31,757 nt of DNA, from positions 1 to 31,757 of IMG/VR virus record IMGVR_UViG_3300006409_000018, one strand, 5' to 3'. Made by a program: the position numbers and the translations under genes. The DNA is from a virus. Of the stretch, positions 8,370 through 15,995 are shown piece after piece (position 1 is the stretch's first letter; each line of letters starts with the position of its first letter). The notes under the pieces are model-generated. The model was given only the letters and a program-made list of their open reading frames with translations, was not told the origin of the DNA and made no database searches.

Positions 8370-9032
8370 ATGAAACCCGTACACGCCCACTGGATCGGGC
8401 GATACTACTGGTGCGCCCAATACTTCCTGTTGAGATTAGAGGGCCACCAACCAGACATCTCACAACGCCAATCCGTCATCAAAGGGAGACAAGTCGATGA
8501 GTGGCTTAAAACCCGGCCGAGAAGCGAGGGAGAAACAAAAATTCTTGAAAAATTAAATCAGTATCGCAATCCCGATACAAATGAGTTTCACAGAGACTAT
8601 CGTGACTGGGAGTTAATCGGGGACCCGGACGACTTCCTATTCGACTTCAAAAACCGCATAGTAATAATACGTGAATACAAAACCATCGCGGGATTCAACG
8701 CCGTATCAACCTATGTACTCGGCCCAGCATCCCTACAACTAAAAACCTACGCATACATCCTCCAACCCATATTCAAAAAACTCAAGTGGAAAGTCGCAGG
8801 ACACCACTACGTCGAATTCTACACCCGAAACGGAATATTCATCGACAGATACATAATCCCCTACGACATAGACGAATACCTAAAAACCCTCGACTACCTA
8901 TACCGCCTCACAAAAAAACAAGAAGAAATCATCCCCCCACAACGATGGAAATGCAAGTCATGTCCCCTGACAGATGTCTGCCCACTATTCCCCAGGCTCT
9001 GGCCCGACATCGAGGAGGGGATCCAGACGTGA
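8361..9032 (+). CDS. Cas4-like PD-(D/E)XK nuclease with Fe-S cysteines
   Basis: A 223-residue protein. Cys18 and the C-terminal Cys198, Cys201 and Cys207 (CKSC-x5-C) match the four cysteines that hold the 4Fe-4S cluster of Cas4/AddB-type nucleases. The nuclease core shows GDPDDFLFDF (Asp near 89-95), REYKT (Glu105-x-Lys107) and QLKTYAYIL (the Cas4/RecB motif 'Q---Y'). No cas1 or cas2 is nearby, so this is a virus nuclease and not part of an adaptation module; related enzymes are 5'-3' exonucleases used in recombination or replication end-processing. ATG 8361 follows the promoter distance; ATG 8370 is possible. It is the first gene of the replication operon and overlaps the next gene by GTGA. 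Confidence 0.82.
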   Translation: MTQMKPVHAHWIGRYYWCAQYFLLRLEGHQPDISQRQSVIKGRQVDEWLKTRPRSEGETKILEKLNQYRNPDTNEFHRDYRDWELIGDPDDFLFDFKNRIVIIREYKTIAGFNAVSTYVLGPASLQLKTYAYILQPIFKKLKWKVAGHHYVEFYTRNGIFIDRYIIPYDIDEYLKTLDYLYRLTKKQEEIIPPQRWKCKSCPLTDVCPLFPRLWPDIEEGIQT

Positions 9033-9499
9033 ATTTCAGGAAGAGTGTGGGGCAGTTCCGGGGCTATCTTGAGTTGCATAAGAAAGGGGTTCTTTTGATA
9101 AAGGAGTATCTGGAGAAGCAGGGTCACAGGGTTCTGCTTAATCTTGATGTTGTTGATACTACGGTTTTTACTGAGTCGCATTTGAAGTTTCAGTATGATA
9201 ATGATTTTGATTTGTATGATTTGACGTTGGATAAGCGTATCGATGTGAAAACCACATTCTCAGACAAGATCTGGATTAATCCCAAGCGGATACGATACTT
9301 CATGCGATACAATATTATGTTGTGGTGGCTTTTTTGGGAGACGGGTGAGGTGATCGAGGTAGATCCAACCACACTAGATCTAAATAGGAAGGAGGGGGTT
9401 GTGCGGTATAACCGGTTTGGGGAGAAGCGGCTGGTGTTTCCTAAACATATAGGTTGTTTTCTTTTTAAACTCCCCATAAGTGGGGTGGAGAAACCATGA
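9029..9499 (+). CDS. Second PD-(D/E)XK nuclease-like protein
   Basis: A 156-residue protein starting at a GTG that overlaps the Cas4-like stop. The region 'DNDFDLYDLTLDKRIDVKTT' (about residues 57-76) fits a restriction-endonuclease-like core: an acidic pair then Asp72-x-Lys74. The N-terminal helix carries Glu26. The rest is basic and aromatic (RIRYFMRYNIMLWWLFWETGE). Candidate roles are Holliday-junction resolution or DNA end processing beside the Cas4-like enzyme. An upstream open frame exists but is only the reverse-phase reading of the Cas4-like gene, so I reject the earlier start. Codon use switches sharply to G/T-ending at this start. Confidence 0.6.
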   Translation: MNFRKSVGQFRGYLELHKKGVLLIKEYLEKQGHRVLLNLDVVDTTVFTESHLKFQYDNDFDLYDLTLDKRIDVKTTFSDKIWINPKRIRYFMRYNIMLWWLFWETGEVIEVDPTTLDLNRKEGVVRYNRFGEKRLVFPKHIGCFLFKLPISGVEKP

Positions 9500-9798
9500 A
9501 AAATAAAGGTGTTCCCCGGGTACGCTGGATACTAAGTAAACACGCATTAAACATGTTATTCATCCCGATACGGGACTTCATACGCCAAACAAGTAAGGGT
9601 GTTTGCCTCAGTTATTATCGTGATCAAATCCCGGACATAGAGATCTACCTTGACAATATTTGGCGGTTGAGCCGTGGAGATCATAACCGGTTTATACATA
9701 TTCTATGCCGCACCTTTCTACATGAATATCTACATTTCCTTGGTGTAAGGGACGACAGGGAGATTAGGTGGATGGAGGAGATCATACATGCCTGGTAA
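9496..9798 (+). CDS. Minimal HExxH zincin-like protein
   Basis: A 100-residue protein with LHEYLHFLGV near residue 77, the HExxH zinc-metallopeptidase signature, followed by an acidic stretch DDREIRWMEEI that could supply the third ligand. The small size and the sequence before the motif (FIHILCRTFLHEYLH) fit the minimal-gluzincin type often found in phages and archaeal viruses. It overlaps both neighbours by 4-11 bp within the replication operon. The substrate is unknown; processing of a replication protein or of a host protein is possible. Confidence 0.6.
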   Translation: MKNKGVPRVRWILSKHALNMLFIPIRDFIRQTSKGVCLSYYRDQIPDIEIYLDNIWRLSRGDHNRFIHILCRTFLHEYLHFLGVRDDREIRWMEEIIHAW

Positions 9799-11416
9799 AC
9801 CTGATTTTAAGGTATTTCAAGGTATGGACCTTGAGATCCATGTATGGATCCTAAAAAAATGGCGGTTGAGGCTACGTATTTTTGACAGATTAATTAATGA
9901 GTATAAATCTGGTTATATCACAATCAAGGACCCCGAACAACTAAAGACAAAGATTTCTCGGGATAAATTTGGTAAGGTCATTTGGACAGAGGTTTTAAAC
10001 CAAGATAATGAACAACTTCTATTTCTCATAGATCTTTTAAACGAGGAATTAGAGAAAAGAAGGAAAAAACCAAAAAAATATGTTAAATTGGAGGAGAAAC
10101 AAGAGGTCGATACAGAAATTCTAGAAGACAGTTTATTACTATATAAAATTGTTGATGCAATACGTAAATTCCCGTTGGTCCGGGAGGATATAAATGCATT
10201 AACCACATTCCTAATCATTTTCTCAGGGCAAACAAGATATCCTATATCCGCTATAATCGAGGGGTTAAGCAGCACCGGTAAAAACACCATTCTCCGGGCC
10301 GTAGAACGGTTTTTCCCGGAGGAATGGATAGAATACTTCACCACGGCAACCCCCGAGGCAATAAAATATTTAGATCCAAATTTTAGGGGGACATTAATTG
10401 TGTATGAACAGGCGGGTATAACTAGTAATACGGGGGCTCTAGGGTTGAGAGCCATAGGTGAGGGGGAAAAAATAAAGACAATTCTACCCATTAGGGACGA
10501 ATCGGGTAGGATTGTATTGGCGGAGCATGAGACTAATGCGCGTAATTTTATTACTACTACCACAAAAGTAGATATTGAACCTGAACTCGCGACAAGAATA
10601 TTTACATTAAGCACTGATGATTCACCTGATGCCACACGGAAGGTTGTTGAAACGGAACTGGATTATGCATGGACCCCCAAAACCCTTAGATCCATTCTAT
10701 ATGATGAAAAGCCGCTTGTCGAGCCTGATTTAATAAAGCAGGTTCTCCGGGCGGTAAATTGGAGCGAGTATGAAGTCATCACAAAACTTCCGCCTTTTCT
10801 TGATAATTTACGGTTCCTCACTCCTCGGCTACGGAGGGATGTAAAGAAACTTGTTAATCTCATAAGGATACTTGCGATTTTGAATTATCGTCGTCGGACT
10901 CTTGTCCGTGTTGGTGAACACCGATATATTATTGCTGGTTTGGAGGATATCTATGTTGCATTGAGAATTGGAAACCATATTTTTAGGTCTACGTTTACTG
11001 GGTTGACGCGGCGGTTACAGGAGTGTTTTGAGATGTGTATGAAGGTTGCATCTGTAGATGTGGATAAACCTTTTACGGTTAAGGATGTGCAGAAGATGTA
11101 TCTTGCTGAGAATAAAACTAAGATTGGGTATACAACTGTTTATCGTTATCTTGAACAACTTACTGATTTAGGGTATTTATTTAAAGATAGTAGTGGCCGA
11201 CAGAATCAATATAGTATTGCACGTATGGATATAACTGATATTCAAATTTCTATCTCAAAAGAGTTTGCAGATGAATATTTAAAGCATGTTTCCGAACGGT
11301 TAAGAGAGTTTGAAGCATTAAAAAATCTTTATGGACAGGAAGTAGAGTTTATACAGATCAATCTCGATGAGCGGGTGTTTGATCCTTTTACTGGGGAGGA
11401 GGTGGTTTTCTCGTGA
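9788..11416 (+). CDS. Replicative ATPase (phage/plasmid primase-helicase-type P-loop)
   Basis: A 542-residue protein. Walker A is GLSSTGKNT (about residues 159-167). A Walker B-like strand GTLIVYEQAG follows at about 201-210, a sensor strand FITTTT at 254-259, and ELATRIFTLSTDDSP at 266-280, where Arg270 could be the finger. This set matches the ATPase domain seen next to CHC2/Toprim primases in phages and mobile elements. The N-terminal 120 residues are charged and helical with no recognisable primase domain. The C-terminal part (about 415-470: VKDVQKMYLAENKTKIGYTTVYRYLEQLTDLGYLFK) looks like a winged helix. It is probably the replication initiator or helicase, loaded at an origin; the iteron-rich site just downstream (11418-11540) is a natural candidate. 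Confidence 0.75.
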   Translation: MPGKPDFKVFQGMDLEIHVWILKKWRLRLRIFDRLINEYKSGYITIKDPEQLKTKISRDKFGKVIWTEVLNQDNEQLLFLIDLLNEELEKRRKKPKKYVKLEEKQEVDTEILEDSLLLYKIVDAIRKFPLVREDINALTTFLIIFSGQTRYPISAIIEGLSSTGKNTILRAVERFFPEEWIEYFTTATPEAIKYLDPNFRGTLIVYEQAGITSNTGALGLRAIGEGEKIKTILPIRDESGRIVLAEHETNARNFITTTTKVDIEPELATRIFTLSTDDSPDATRKVVETELDYAWTPKTLRSILYDEKPLVEPDLIKQVLRAVNWSEYEVITKLPPFLDNLRFLTPRLRRDVKKLVNLIRILAILNYRRRTLVRVGEHRYIIAGLEDIYVALRIGNHIFRSTFTGLTRRLQECFEMCMKVASVDVDKPFTVKDVQKMYLAENKTKIGYTTVYRYLEQLTDLGYLFKDSSGRQNQYSIARMDITDIQISISKEFADEYLKHVSERLREFEALKNLYGQEVEFIQINLDERVFDPFTGEEVVFS

Positions 11417-11417
11417 T

Positions 11418-11540
11418 CTTTTCAATTCGAGTGAAAAGTTACTGGAAAGTAAATGAAAAGTTTAGGCGGGTTATTTTGGGTGATTTGGCTCAGGAGAACG
11501 CCCCAATTTCCGAAAAGTATCTTTTCAACTTTTCACCGCG
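11418..11540. repeat. Inverted-pair site A with TGAAAAG iterons (origin or recombination candidate)
   Basis: A non-coding stretch between the ATPase and the next gene. TGAAAAG occurs at 11432 and 11454, and its complement at 11418, 11521 and 11529. The left arm 11441-11469 (29 bp) is a perfect inverted copy of 23173-23201, and the right arm 11493-11535 matches 23107-23149 inverted with about 7 mismatches in 43. The 23-bp centre (11470-11492) is in the same orientation as at site B, hence flipped relative to its arms. Placement next to a replication ATPase suggests an origin. Confidence 0.7.
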
Positions 11541-11542
11541 GG

Positions 11543-11986
11543 GTGCATACGTTGAATAAACAAGAGCGAATCCGGGATATCCTGTGGAGCCTTATTGAGC
11601 ATCTGGCCGGTCTCCTAGAAGATAATTCGCTCTCGGTGGGGGAGAAGATCCGGGTGTCACAGGCACTTACAACCGCGATAAACACATGGTACAAGATAAT
11701 GGGGGAGGCGGGTGATGAAGAAATAGATCTTGCTCAGATCCTGAGTAAGATCCCTGGAAAAAGTTTGAAGAATATTGAGGGGATTGTTAAGGAATATAAG
11801 AAGGTTACTAAATATCGGCCGCCGGTGGCCCCCGATATCCTACTCATTATAAAGATACAAGATCTATTGGATCAGGCTATGAAGGGTGATGGGGATGCGT
11901 TGGACCGTATCGTTAAGTTAATCGTAAAGCATCGTAAAGCCTATCGTAAACCTTATCGTAAAGGTGAGGCCAATGGACATCGATAA
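11543..11986 (+). CDS. Small helical basic-tailed protein (possible small terminase), unknown
   Basis: A 147-residue mostly helical protein with a strongly basic tail (KHRKAYRKPYRKG) encoded by four near-repeats of CGTAAAG. Starts GTG 11543 or TTG 11552 are preferred, because the earlier ATG at 11453 lies inside the repeat site A. A helical N-terminal part (RIRDILWSLIEHLAGLLEDN) and a basic C-terminus, two small genes upstream of methyltransferase and large terminase, are compatible with a small terminase subunit, but no HTH signature is clear. It overlaps the next gene. Confidence 0.5.
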   Translation: MHTLNKQERIRDILWSLIEHLAGLLEDNSLSVGEKIRVSQALTTAINTWYKIMGEAGDEEIDLAQILSKIPGKSLKNIEGIVKEYKKVTKYRPPVAPDILLIIKIQDLLDQAMKGDGDALDRIVKLIVKHRKAYRKPYRKGEANGHR

Positions 11987-12383
11987 AGAACTACAACACC
12001 TAAAAGGAATCTATCAACAAATAAACAAGTTGAAGGAGGGGCAACTGATTGAGGTTGTTTGGCTAGATGCTTCTACCTCCCGTGATGTCCGGAGATTAAC
12101 ACGGATAGTGATTGAGACGGTAAAGAGATCGATAGGGTATTTTATTACAGCCAAATATGGTTACATCGTGTTGTATTTTGAGGCCACCGACGAATCCAGT
12201 TATGAGATCCTATCTATTCCAATCGCATGTATCAAGAAAATAACCATATTCAGCGCCATTGATGAGGAGGGATTCAAACGTGGGAAAAAGACGGTTAGAA
12301 TAAACCCGGTAATAATCTCTATCCCCGTGGGCCAAGGCACAAAGGAGATACGTAAATTCGGTAGGGACGAGGTGATACCGTGA
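11973..12383 (+). CDS. Small beta-rich protein, unknown
   Basis: A 136-residue protein. After a helical start (MDIDKELQHLKGIYQQINKLKEG) it is mainly beta: LIEVVWLDAS, GYFITAKYGYIVLYFEATD, YEILSIPIACIKKITIF. The order resembles a small barrel, but I cannot name the family. ATG 11973 is chosen because GGTGAGG precedes it; it lies inside the preceding gene's end. It overlaps the next gene by 4 bp, so it belongs to the terminase operon. Confidence 0.6.
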   Translation: MDIDKELQHLKGIYQQINKLKEGQLIEVVWLDASTSRDVRRLTRIVIETVKRSIGYFITAKYGYIVLYFEATDESSYEILSIPIACIKKITIFSAIDEEGFKRGKKTVRINPVIISIPVGQGTKEIRKFGRDEVIP

Positions 12384-12613
12384 TAGAAAAAGTCTTAGAG
12401 CGAACCCGTAAACGCGGTAAAAAAACGATAAAGGAGCCGCCGAGCCAAACACTCATCTGGATATTCAAACTGCTGATAGTATTTTTCATTGGCCTCGTGT
12501 TTTTGGAGGCATTATATATTGTGTTGACGGGTGAGTTGAATCCGCAGATTTGGAGTGGAATAATGACGATAGTAGGGGCTATAATAGGGTTAATAGGAGG
12601 CCGACGACTATGA
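12380..12613 (+). CDS. Small two-span membrane protein (holin-like candidate)
   Basis: A 77-residue protein with a basic N-terminus (ERTRKRGKKTIKE) and two hydrophobic segments, about residues 25-48 and 56-74 (WSGIMTIVGAIIGLIGG). The starting GTG overlaps the previous stop. Size and topology fit a holin, but archaeal holins are poorly defined and no lysin is seen beside it, so this is only a suggestion. It overlaps the methyltransferase start by ATGA. Confidence 0.55.
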   Translation: MIEKVLERTRKRGKKTIKEPPSQTLIWIFKLLIVFFIGLVFLEALYIVLTGELNPQIWSGIMTIVGAIIGLIGGRRL

Positions 12614-13434
12614 CAGAAAAACGGATGATATTGAGGTATATGGGTAGTAAGAGTTTTTTGGCGGATTGGATTATAAGTCATTTTCCTAGTCATGATTGTT
12701 TCGTTGATGTATTCGGCGGGGGGGGGTCGTTGATAATTAAAAAACCACCGAGTAAGATAGAGGTATTTAATGATATTGATGAGGACCTTATTAATTTCTT
12801 TAAAGTTTTGCGAGAAAAACCACATTATCTATTCGGCGCTGTTTATTATTTACCTTACAGTAGGAAATTAAGAGAAGAATTAAAAAAAATATATTATAAT
12901 CGTGATGAATGGTTGTGTTTAGATGATATATCACGTGCTGCATATTTCTTTTATTTATGTAATTTGTCTATGAATGGTGTTTTTCAATCTGGGTTTAGGA
13001 CTTCAAAAGTAAATAAAAACGAGGCTGTGGGGTATAATAAGAGAATTTTTAGGATATTTGAAGTAGCGGAGCGATTTAAATCTGTTATTATTGAGAATCT
13101 TGATTTTGAGAAGTGTATAAAAAAATATGATACAAAAAAAACATTATTTTACTGTGACCCCCCCTACTTTGATGATATAAAAATAACAAGAAGAAGATAT
13201 TATCGCCATCGTTTTTCTACCGAGGATCATAAACGGCTCTCAAATATATTAAATCAAATAAGAGGTATGGCTTGTGTCAGTTATATGTATCATCCCATTT
13301 TAGAAAAATTATATCCTCGAGAAAAATGGATCTGGAAAGAAAAACAATGTAAAACATTCACACGCCCAACACCAGCGGGAAAACGTTCTTCCCGTATTGA
13401 ATTGTTAATTATGAATTATCGAGTTGATGTGTGA
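12610..13434 (+). CDS. Adenine-N6 DNA methyltransferase (D12/Dam class)
   Basis: A 274-residue protein. The start ATG 12610 overlaps the preceding stop. It begins RYMGSKSFLADWI (K/MGSK motif, residues 11-14), then the AdoMet-binding DVFGGGGSL (33-41), NDIDEDL (54-60) and catalytic DPPY (183-186), the order of D12-class adenine methyltransferases that modify GATC-like sites. It probably protects virus DNA from host restriction or marks it for packaging or replication; no restriction enzyme is adjacent. A G9 run encodes the FGGGG motif and is therefore functional. It is more A/T-rich than its neighbours, possibly a recent acquisition. TGATG couples it to the terminase. Confidence 0.9.
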   Translation: MTEKRMILRYMGSKSFLADWIISHFPSHDCFVDVFGGGGSLIIKKPPSKIEVFNDIDEDLINFFKVLREKPHYLFGAVYYLPYSRKLREELKKIYYNRDEWLCLDDISRAAYFFYLCNLSMNGVFQSGFRTSKVNKNEAVGYNKRIFRIFEVAERFKSVIIENLDFEKCIKKYDTKKTLFYCDPPYFDDIKITRRRYYRHRFSTEDHKRLSNILNQIRGMACVSYMYHPILEKLYPREKWIWKEKQCKTFTRPTPAGKRSSRIELLIMNYRVDV

Positions 13435-14777
13435 TGAAGTATAAATATAAGGAGAAACTGAAGTTGGTAAAGGAGGACCCCGTAGTCTTCGCCGAAGTAT
13501 TCCTCGACTTCAAACCAACACCCTATCAGGCCCAATTCCTCCGCGACGACACACCCGTCCTCGTGGCCGTGTGGAGTAGGAGGGCGGGGAAGACGACGGC
13601 GACTGCGGTTAAGGCTATTCACTATGCTTTTACTAGGGGTGGGGCGCCGGTTGTGATTGTTAGCCCGAGTTTTCGGCAGAGCAGGATTATGTTTGAGAAG
13701 ATTAAGGAGTTTATTATGGCGTCCCCGGTTCTGCGGAGGTCGGTGGTTAAAATGTGGGAGGCCCCTGATTTACGTATTAAACTATCGAATAGAAGTGAGA
13801 TACTTGCGTTGCCCGCCTCCCCAGATAAGATCCGTGGGTTGGGGGCCGCGATGGTTATCGTGGATGAGGCGAATTTCGTGGATGAAAAAATTTTCTCGGC
13901 CATTACACCGATGATGGCGACTGTAGAGAAACTCTATGGGTTCCGGCCCAAACTAATTCTCCTCTCTACCCCCATCAACAAAGACCACTATTTCTATCGT
14001 GTGTATCTCCAGGGGAAACATGGTGAGCCGGGGATAACTGTGCATGAGGTTACGGCTGACCAGGTCCCCTTCATCACTAGGCAGTTTCTGGAGGAGGAGA
14101 GGAGGAGGATGCCGGAGGAGATCTTTTTGATGGAGTATTATTGTCGGTGGCCGGAGGCGATTACACAGTATATCACGGTTGATTTGTTGGATAGTGTTTG
14201 TTCCCGGGAGTTAGTTGCGGCCCGGGACATCGATGAACTGAAGGATGAGTATAAAACGGGTGATCTATATATCGGCCTAGATCTAGGTAAACTCCGGGAT
14301 TACTCGGCAGCCATTCTCCTACAGAAGTATGGGGATGTCTATCGCGTTGTACTGGTTCGGCTGTGGCCTTTGAAAACGAGTTATGGCGAGATCATTGGTT
14401 GGGTGAAGCGTGCGAACTGGGAGTTGGGTATTACCCGGATCGCGGTTGACCGGAGTGGTGTGGGGGAGCCTGTGTATGAAGATCTAAGGAAAACATTGGG
14501 TGTTAAGGTAATGGGGATTATATTCACGGAAAAGCGGAAGGAGAGCCTCCTCTCCGACCTGAAAACCGCGTTTCAACAACAAAAAATAGTTTTACCTTGG
14601 CACGAAACCCTTAGATCCCATATACTCGCAGAAAAAGTTGAGATAACAAAAACCGGGAACCTGAAATTCTGGCATGATGAGGCCAATACCCATGATGACT
14701 TGTTGTTTGCATTGGCCCTAGCCTATCACGCTACACGTACAGAAAAAGTGTTATGGACTAGTCTAAGCAAACAATAG
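13434..14777 (+). CDS. terL: Terminase large subunit (ATPase and nuclease)
   Basis: A 447-residue protein that pumps DNA into the prohead and cuts it. Walker A is SRRAGKTT (48-55), Walker B MVIVDEA (140-146), coupling motif LLSTP (176-180). The RNase H-like nuclease has GLDLGKLRDYS (281-291), AVDRSGVG and a late HDDLLFALALA. Length and all motifs are intact. ATG 13434 overlaps the methyltransferase stop (TGATG). It ends the rightward operon and faces the leftward accessory operon across 42 bp of A/T. C/A-type codons change to G/T-type near 13572. Confidence 0.95.
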   Translation: MKYKYKEKLKLVKEDPVVFAEVFLDFKPTPYQAQFLRDDTPVLVAVWSRRAGKTTATAVKAIHYAFTRGGAPVVIVSPSFRQSRIMFEKIKEFIMASPVLRRSVVKMWEAPDLRIKLSNRSEILALPASPDKIRGLGAAMVIVDEANFVDEKIFSAITPMMATVEKLYGFRPKLILLSTPINKDHYFYRVYLQGKHGEPGITVHEVTADQVPFITRQFLEEERRRMPEEIFLMEYYCRWPEAITQYITVDLLDSVCSRELVAARDIDELKDEYKTGDLYIGLDLGKLRDYSAAILLQKYGDVYRVVLVRLWPLKTSYGEIIGWVKRANWELGITRIAVDRSGVGEPVYEDLRKTLGVKVMGIIFTEKRKESLLSDLKTAFQQQKIVLPWHETLRSHILAEKVEITKTGNLKFWHDEANTHDDLLFALALAYHATRTEKVLWTSLSKQ

Positions 14778-14819
14778 AGAATAAACTAAGAAAAAAAGAC
14801 AATAAAAAAAATAATGGGG
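14778..14819 (-). terminator. Terminator-like T-runs between convergent operons
   Basis: Read leftward, the end of the zinc-ribbon gene is followed by T8 (14811-14804) and T7 (14797-14791), the usual archaeal intrinsic termination signal. It separates the leftward accessory operon from terL. Confidence 0.6.
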
Positions 14820-14933
14820 TTATTTTTGGATGGCAATCCATGCTCCACACTTGGGGCAGACGAGGACGATCCCCTCTGCCCCCTTCCTTGGCTTTTTTTG
14901 TTTTATTGATGACCCGCATTCTGGACACTTCAT
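14820..14933 (-). CDS. 37-residue zinc-ribbon protein
   Basis: A tiny protein of 37 residues: CPECGSS (Cys3, Cys6) and CPKCGAW (Cys26, Cys29), two CPxC knuckles 20 residues apart, as in a rubredoxin-like zinc ribbon. The ATG overlaps the preceding stop (ATGA), so it is translationally coupled as the last gene of the operon. Such ribbons in archaeal viruses often bind DNA or RNA polymerase; the partner here is unknown. Confidence 0.75.
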   Translation of the reverse strand: MKCPECGSSIKQKKPRKGAEGIVLVCPKCGAWIAIQK

Positions 14934-15490
14934 TTTCTCACTCTGTATAACGCTACTCCCCATGCAAATGGTTGGGGCGCAACATAAAGCCACCTTTCAA
15001 ACTTAGCATTTTCTGGTGTCAAAGTTTCCCTTCGCTGTTCGAGATTGCTATTATCATCTGTAACCAAGGTCGCTTTGATAATTTTTACAATGTATTCTTC
15101 CGGAATAATATTAATAAAATTACTAAGCATTTCGTCAAGCCACTCGGGGGGCTCAAGACCCAGACCCTCTTCAAGCGCCCTAATTATAATAGCACTTTTT
15201 GTAGTATTCAAGTCTTGAGTAATACGTAAAAGATGGGTTTTAAGATGGTGTGGTATTTTAAACGAGATTGTTTCTCTTGGTGGCATGGGTTTATATATTC
15301 CTATGGCGGATGCAGCCGTTATGATCTCTGTGGCGGCGATGATTTGGCTCGTTGTGGGTTCGCCGCCTTGATATAGGGCTACTTGCTGATAATACTGTGT
15401 ATATCTTGGTAGATACTCGGGATGCTTTTCCTGTAATGCATTATACAAATCTTCCCATATTTCCTTTGCTAACCGAATAACTTCACTCAT
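14930..15490 (-). CDS. Ribbon-helix-helix-containing regulator-like protein
   Basis: A 186-residue protein. Residues about 71-112 (RETISFKIPHHLKTHLLRITQDLNTTKSAIIIRALEEGLG) look like a CopG-type ribbon-helix-helix: a basic strand, a helix, a turn and a second helix. Flanking regions are helical and unassigned. It is the second gene in a three-gene operon whose promoter carries two 15-bp repeats, so it may bind them. It ends with a 4-bp overlap onto the zinc ribbon. Confidence 0.6.
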   Translation of the reverse strand: MSEVIRLAKEIWEDLYNALQEKHPEYLPRYTQYYQQVALYQGGEPTTSQIIAATEIITAASAIGIYKPMPPRETISFKIPHHLKTHLLRITQDLNTTKSAIIIRALEEGLGLEPPEWLDEMLSNFINIIPEEYIVKIIKATLVTDDNSNLEQRRETLTPENAKFERWLYVAPQPFAWGVALYRVRK

Positions 15491-15495
15491 CTACA

Positions 15496-15918
15496 TCACC
15501 TTTGGTAAGAAAAAACACATATCTCCACGCCATCAATATTGATGTATATCCCTGTCTTTCTCTTTATCTCTTGGATCTCAAGTTTTTCAAGTCCCTCCTT
15601 AGTTACTTTGTAGTATTCACTTTCAACTTCTTTTCTTCCACTCGACTGATATTTTGTGAATCGCCGTATGATTGTCCCTATTGGTAACATTATATAATAT
15701 TTTTTATCATAATACTGATTTTTCCGTGAAAATGTAGATTCATCTACGAGTCTATAGTCATCAGCTTCCCAAGGTGGTATGAATTTTCCTCGCTTTACAT
15801 CATAGAAACTATCGAGTGTCATTGTGTATTGTCCATAACTACCCCATGTTTTTTTCTTGAAAATCAATTCCACCTCCCTTGTCTCAGAGGTGGTGTTGTT
15901 TTTATTAATCATACTCAT
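15496..15918 (-). CDS. Conserved-looking small protein, unknown
   Basis: A 140-residue charged, Tyr/Lys-rich protein with several beta strands (REVELIFKKKTWGSYGQYTMTLD) and a C-terminal segment YYKVTKEGLEKLEIQEIKRKTGIYINIDGVEICVF. I recognise no family. Start ATG 15918 is chosen because 22 codons of open frame before it are occupied by the promoter and operators. First gene of the operon with the RHH protein and zinc ribbon. Confidence 0.6.
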   Translation of the reverse strand: MSMINKNNTTSETREVELIFKKKTWGSYGQYTMTLDSFYDVKRGKFIPPWEADDYRLVDESTFSRKNQYYDKKYYIMLPIGTIIRRFTKYQSSGRKEVESEYYKVTKEGLEKLEIQEIKRKTGIYINIDGVEICVFSYQR

Positions 15919-15966
15919 TTGGGTATCACCAATCTGGGTATTACCAAAACCAATATATAAATATTT
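15919..15966 (-). promoter_or_regulatory. Promoter with two 15-bp tandem operators
   Basis: On the minus strand a TATA box (AATATTTATATATT, 15966-15953) is followed by TTGGTAATACCCA and TTGGTGATACCCA, 15 bp apart (15947-15935 and 15932-15920), ending next to the ATG at 15918. The motif differs from TTGANACAA, so a second regulator is expected; the RHH protein encoded by the next gene is the nearest candidate. Confidence 0.6.
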
Positions 15967-15995
15967 TTTACACAAACATGTCAAAAATGATTGGT

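Noticed and set aside
8786-9028. Open frame upstream of the second nuclease as an N-terminal extension
   Set aside because: It is a Pro/Arg-rich reverse-phase reading of the Cas4-like gene; the coupled GTG at 9029 starts the plausible protein.
8361-9032. Part of a virus-borne CRISPR adaptation module
   Set aside because: No cas1, cas2 or repeat array exists in the window; a Cas4-like nuclease alone is common in archaeal viruses.
11453-11542. ATG at 11453 as start of the gene ending at 11986
   Set aside because: The first 30 codons lie entirely within repeat site A, which is shared with a non-coding copy at 23.1 kb.
11923-11963. Four close CGTAAAG repeats, possible iterons or CRISPR-like array
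   Set aside because: They lie in frame inside a gene and encode a basic tail (KHRKAYRKPYRKG); spacing is irregular and there are no spacers.
12718-12726. G9 run as a frameshift site in the methyltransferase
   Set aside because: The run encodes the conserved FGGGG AdoMet-binding motif in the correct frame and the gene is intact on both sides.
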